This document shows, in pieces, positions 5,158 through 6,444 of a stretch of 6,444 nt of DNA. This DNA is from Caldifarciminota bacterium (GTDB taxonomy: Bacteria > Hydrothermota > E44-bin80). The number at the start of each line of letters is the position of its first letter. Within the stretch, counting starts at the first letter, position 1. A program made the translations under genes and the position numbers. The stretch lies in contig JAGMEZ010000281.1 in assembly GCA_023127905.1 (NCBI GenBank), positions 1 to 6,444 of the forward strand, written 5' to 3'. Under the pieces are notes generated by a model. That model saw only the letters and a program-made list of their open reading frames with translations, was not told the DNA's origin and did not search any database.

Positions 5158-6003
5158 CTAATGGAATCTACAAAACACAAAATCTCCTTTTCTGACACCA
5201 ATTACTCGTGCAACGACATCACATTTTGCCCTGAGGAGAAAATATATATCAGCCCGTTTTCCATGGAGTGCTTCAAAATTTGCATGTCCCTTTGAAATAA
5301 TAATATCAGCTTCATCGAAGATTTTTTTGAATTCACCTCTTATTTCATCGCTGTCAAAATCAAGATTGCAGGTTCCAGTTTCAATAATCTCTGCAGTTTT
5401 ATCAATTCCTGTTCCAATAACATCATTAATCGTAACATCATTTATGAAAGGCTTGCTCTTAACGGCAACAATCTTTCGAATACTGTTTAACTCTTCGAGT
5501 AGAACCCTGTCAAATATTATTTCCCCGCAGTTATCAGCAATAAACAGGAGCGTTTTGGAGTCATTGAGTCTGGAACGAAAATCCTCGAAGTCATCTTTAG
5601 AGAATTGTATGTCTGCAAAATCATGCAGGATTGACTCTACATCAAAATCAGCATGTGCTCCCAGATCGATTACATTGCCAGTTGCAGATACCATAAATGC
5701 CGTTTTTAACCTATCCTCAGAATCTCTGACCATCTCTTTTAATCGCGGATAAATACCCAGTGCCTTTTCATTCTGCTCTCTCTTTTCCTTTCTGTAAATG
5801 TCTTCAATACCTATTTCATCTTTTATTATTCCCGTTGCGAAATCGGCAATGGCAGCAGGTGATTTATCCAAAGGATAATCCCCAATATGATTTACAATCT
5901 TCTTGAACACTTTTTCTTTTTGTACTTCGTCTATATCACAAAAATTAAGAGTCCGTATGCAAAAATTAAGAATACATGGTATACATTCAATATTAGACCT
6001 CAT
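5158..6003 (-). CDS. DUF89-family metal-dependent phosphatase (predicted metabolite damage control)
   Basis: This 281-aa protein matches the prokaryotic branch of DUF89, metal-dependent phosphatases proposed to remove damaged or overflow phosphorylated metabolites. An N-terminal ECIPC pair of cysteines (C7, C10), typical of this branch, precedes a helical cap. The phosphatase core shows GNVID (109-113), the metal site DNCGE (157-161) with D165 after it, KSKPFIND (182-189), SKGHANFE (237-244) and AKCDVVARVIGV (259-270). The substrate cannot be read from sequence. The length is usual for the short prokaryotic members. The ATG at 6003 has AAAGGGG 5 nt upstream. It starts 33 nt after rtcB and is probably cotranscribed with it; the lipoprotein gene follows after a 159-nt gap that contains repeats. 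Both this protein and Nnr belong to metabolite repair, but they are in different gene groups. Confidence 0.88.
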   Translation of the reverse strand: MRSNIECIPCILNFCIRTLNFCDIDEVQKEKVFKKIVNHIGDYPLDKSPAAIADFATGIIKDEIGIEDIYRKEKREQNEKALGIYPRLKEMVRDSEDRLKTAFMVSATGNVIDLGAHADFDVESILHDFADIQFSKDDFEDFRSRLNDSKTLLFIADNCGEIIFDRVLLEELNSIRKIVAVKSKPFINDVTINDVIGTGIDKTAEIIETGTCNLDFDSDEIRGEFKKIFDEADIIISKGHANFEALHGKRADIYFLLRAKCDVVARVIGVRKGDFVFCRFH

Positions 6004-6036
6004 GATAACCCCTTTTTTGCTGTGTAATATATTAAA

Positions 6037-6444
6037 TTATCCTTTTATCACTCCCACCGGACGCATTCGGACAACCCTTTTCCCAATGCCTGCCTTATGA
6101 ACTGTATCGACAACTTCATCTACGTTTTTGTACGCCTCCGGAACCTCCTCCCGCAGTGTTTTCACTGATGCAGAGCGTACATAAATACCAATATCCTCAA
6201 GCTCCCTGTATACAGCCCTTCCTTTTGTTATATTAAGAGCCTTATGCCTTGACATTATCCTACCTGCGCCATGGCACGTAGAACCAAACGTTTCATCCAT
6301 CGCAGCTTGGGTTCCAACAAGAATGTACGAGTGTGTTCCCATGTCCCCCGGTATAATAACAGGTTGACCTACATCTCTATACTTCACAGGAATTTCAGGA
6401 TGGTTTGAGGGAAAAGCCCTTGTTGCACCTTTTCTGTGAACACA
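6037..6444 (-). CDS. rtcB: RNA-splicing ligase RtcB, C-terminal part (5' end beyond window)
   Basis: The frame is open to the window edge, giving the last 136 residues of RtcB. The enzyme joins 2',3'-cyclic phosphate or 3'-phosphate RNA ends to 5'-OH ends using GTP and Mn2+, in tRNA splicing or RNA repair. The first visible residues include [10 protein letters not shown] (3-12), a hallmark of the family. [13 protein letters not shown] (34-46) and [13 protein letters not shown] (55-67) follow; the His of CHGAGR is the residue that carries GMP in characterised RtcB. The protein ends in GVIKG, whose Lys is near the guanine pocket in known structures. A GTG codon at 6387 is an internal Val, not the start, because conserved RtcB sequence continues upstream of it. 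The DUF89 gene follows after 33 nt. An archease partner is not visible here. Confidence 0.95.
   Translation of the reverse strand, partial: CVHRKGATRAFPSNHPEIPVKYRDVGQPVIIPGDMGTHSYILVGTQAAMDETFGSTCHGAGRIMSRHKALNITKGRAVYRELEDIGIYVRSASVKTLREEVPEAYKNVDEVVDTVHKAGIGKRVVRMRPVGVIKG

Noticed and set aside
5327..5752. Open frame on the plus strand, 141 codons
   Set aside because: It lies opposite the DUF89 core, whose metal-site motifs are clear on the minus strand; its composition is serine-rich and shadow-like.
6037..6387. Short complete gene starting at the GTG at 6387
   Set aside because: The 19 codons upstream to the window edge encode conserved RtcB sequence including [10 protein letters not shown], so the gene simply continues off the window.

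Overview
The window is an AT-rich bacterial chromosome segment in which every supported gene lies on the minus strand, so transcription runs from the right edge to the left. RuvB and QueA are bacterial families, and there is a lipoprotein signal peptide, so the host is a bacterium, probably with a Gram-negative type envelope. The intergenic gaps are unusually rich in interspersed and palindromic repeats, as in many uncultivated lineages. The sequence alone does not let me name a phylum.

In transcription order the layout is as follows. The C-terminal part of an RtcB RNA ligase (6444-6037, cut by the window edge) is followed after 33 nt by a DUF89-family metal-dependent phosphatase (6003-5158). 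A GC-rich repeat block precedes a small lipoprotein of unknown function (4998-4498). Two imperfect copies of a CCTTCG..AAGCTCAGGAC repeat sit at about 4444-4488. A strong-looking promoter lies directly against the ruvB start codon. The second gene group is ruvB (4390-3377), a 72-aa DUF2007-like protein (3356-3138), queA (2848-1823) and a bifunctional NAD(P)HX repair enzyme, nnr (1744-191). A rho-independent terminator (155-127) ends the group; it lies inside a 36-bp tandem repeat.

The genes share a loose maintenance theme: RNA ligation (RtcB), DNA branch migration (RuvB), tRNA queuosine synthesis (QueA) and two metabolite damage-control enzymes (DUF89 and Nnr). Functional coupling is an inference.

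The best discovery in the window is a 265-bp, MITE-like insertion between the DUF2007-like gene and queA. It has perfect 20-bp terminal inverted repeats and an 8-bp flanking direct repeat that carries the stop codon of the upstream gene. Removing the insert and one copy of the repeat restores a tight operon junction. I found no new multi-gene defence or biosynthetic system here.
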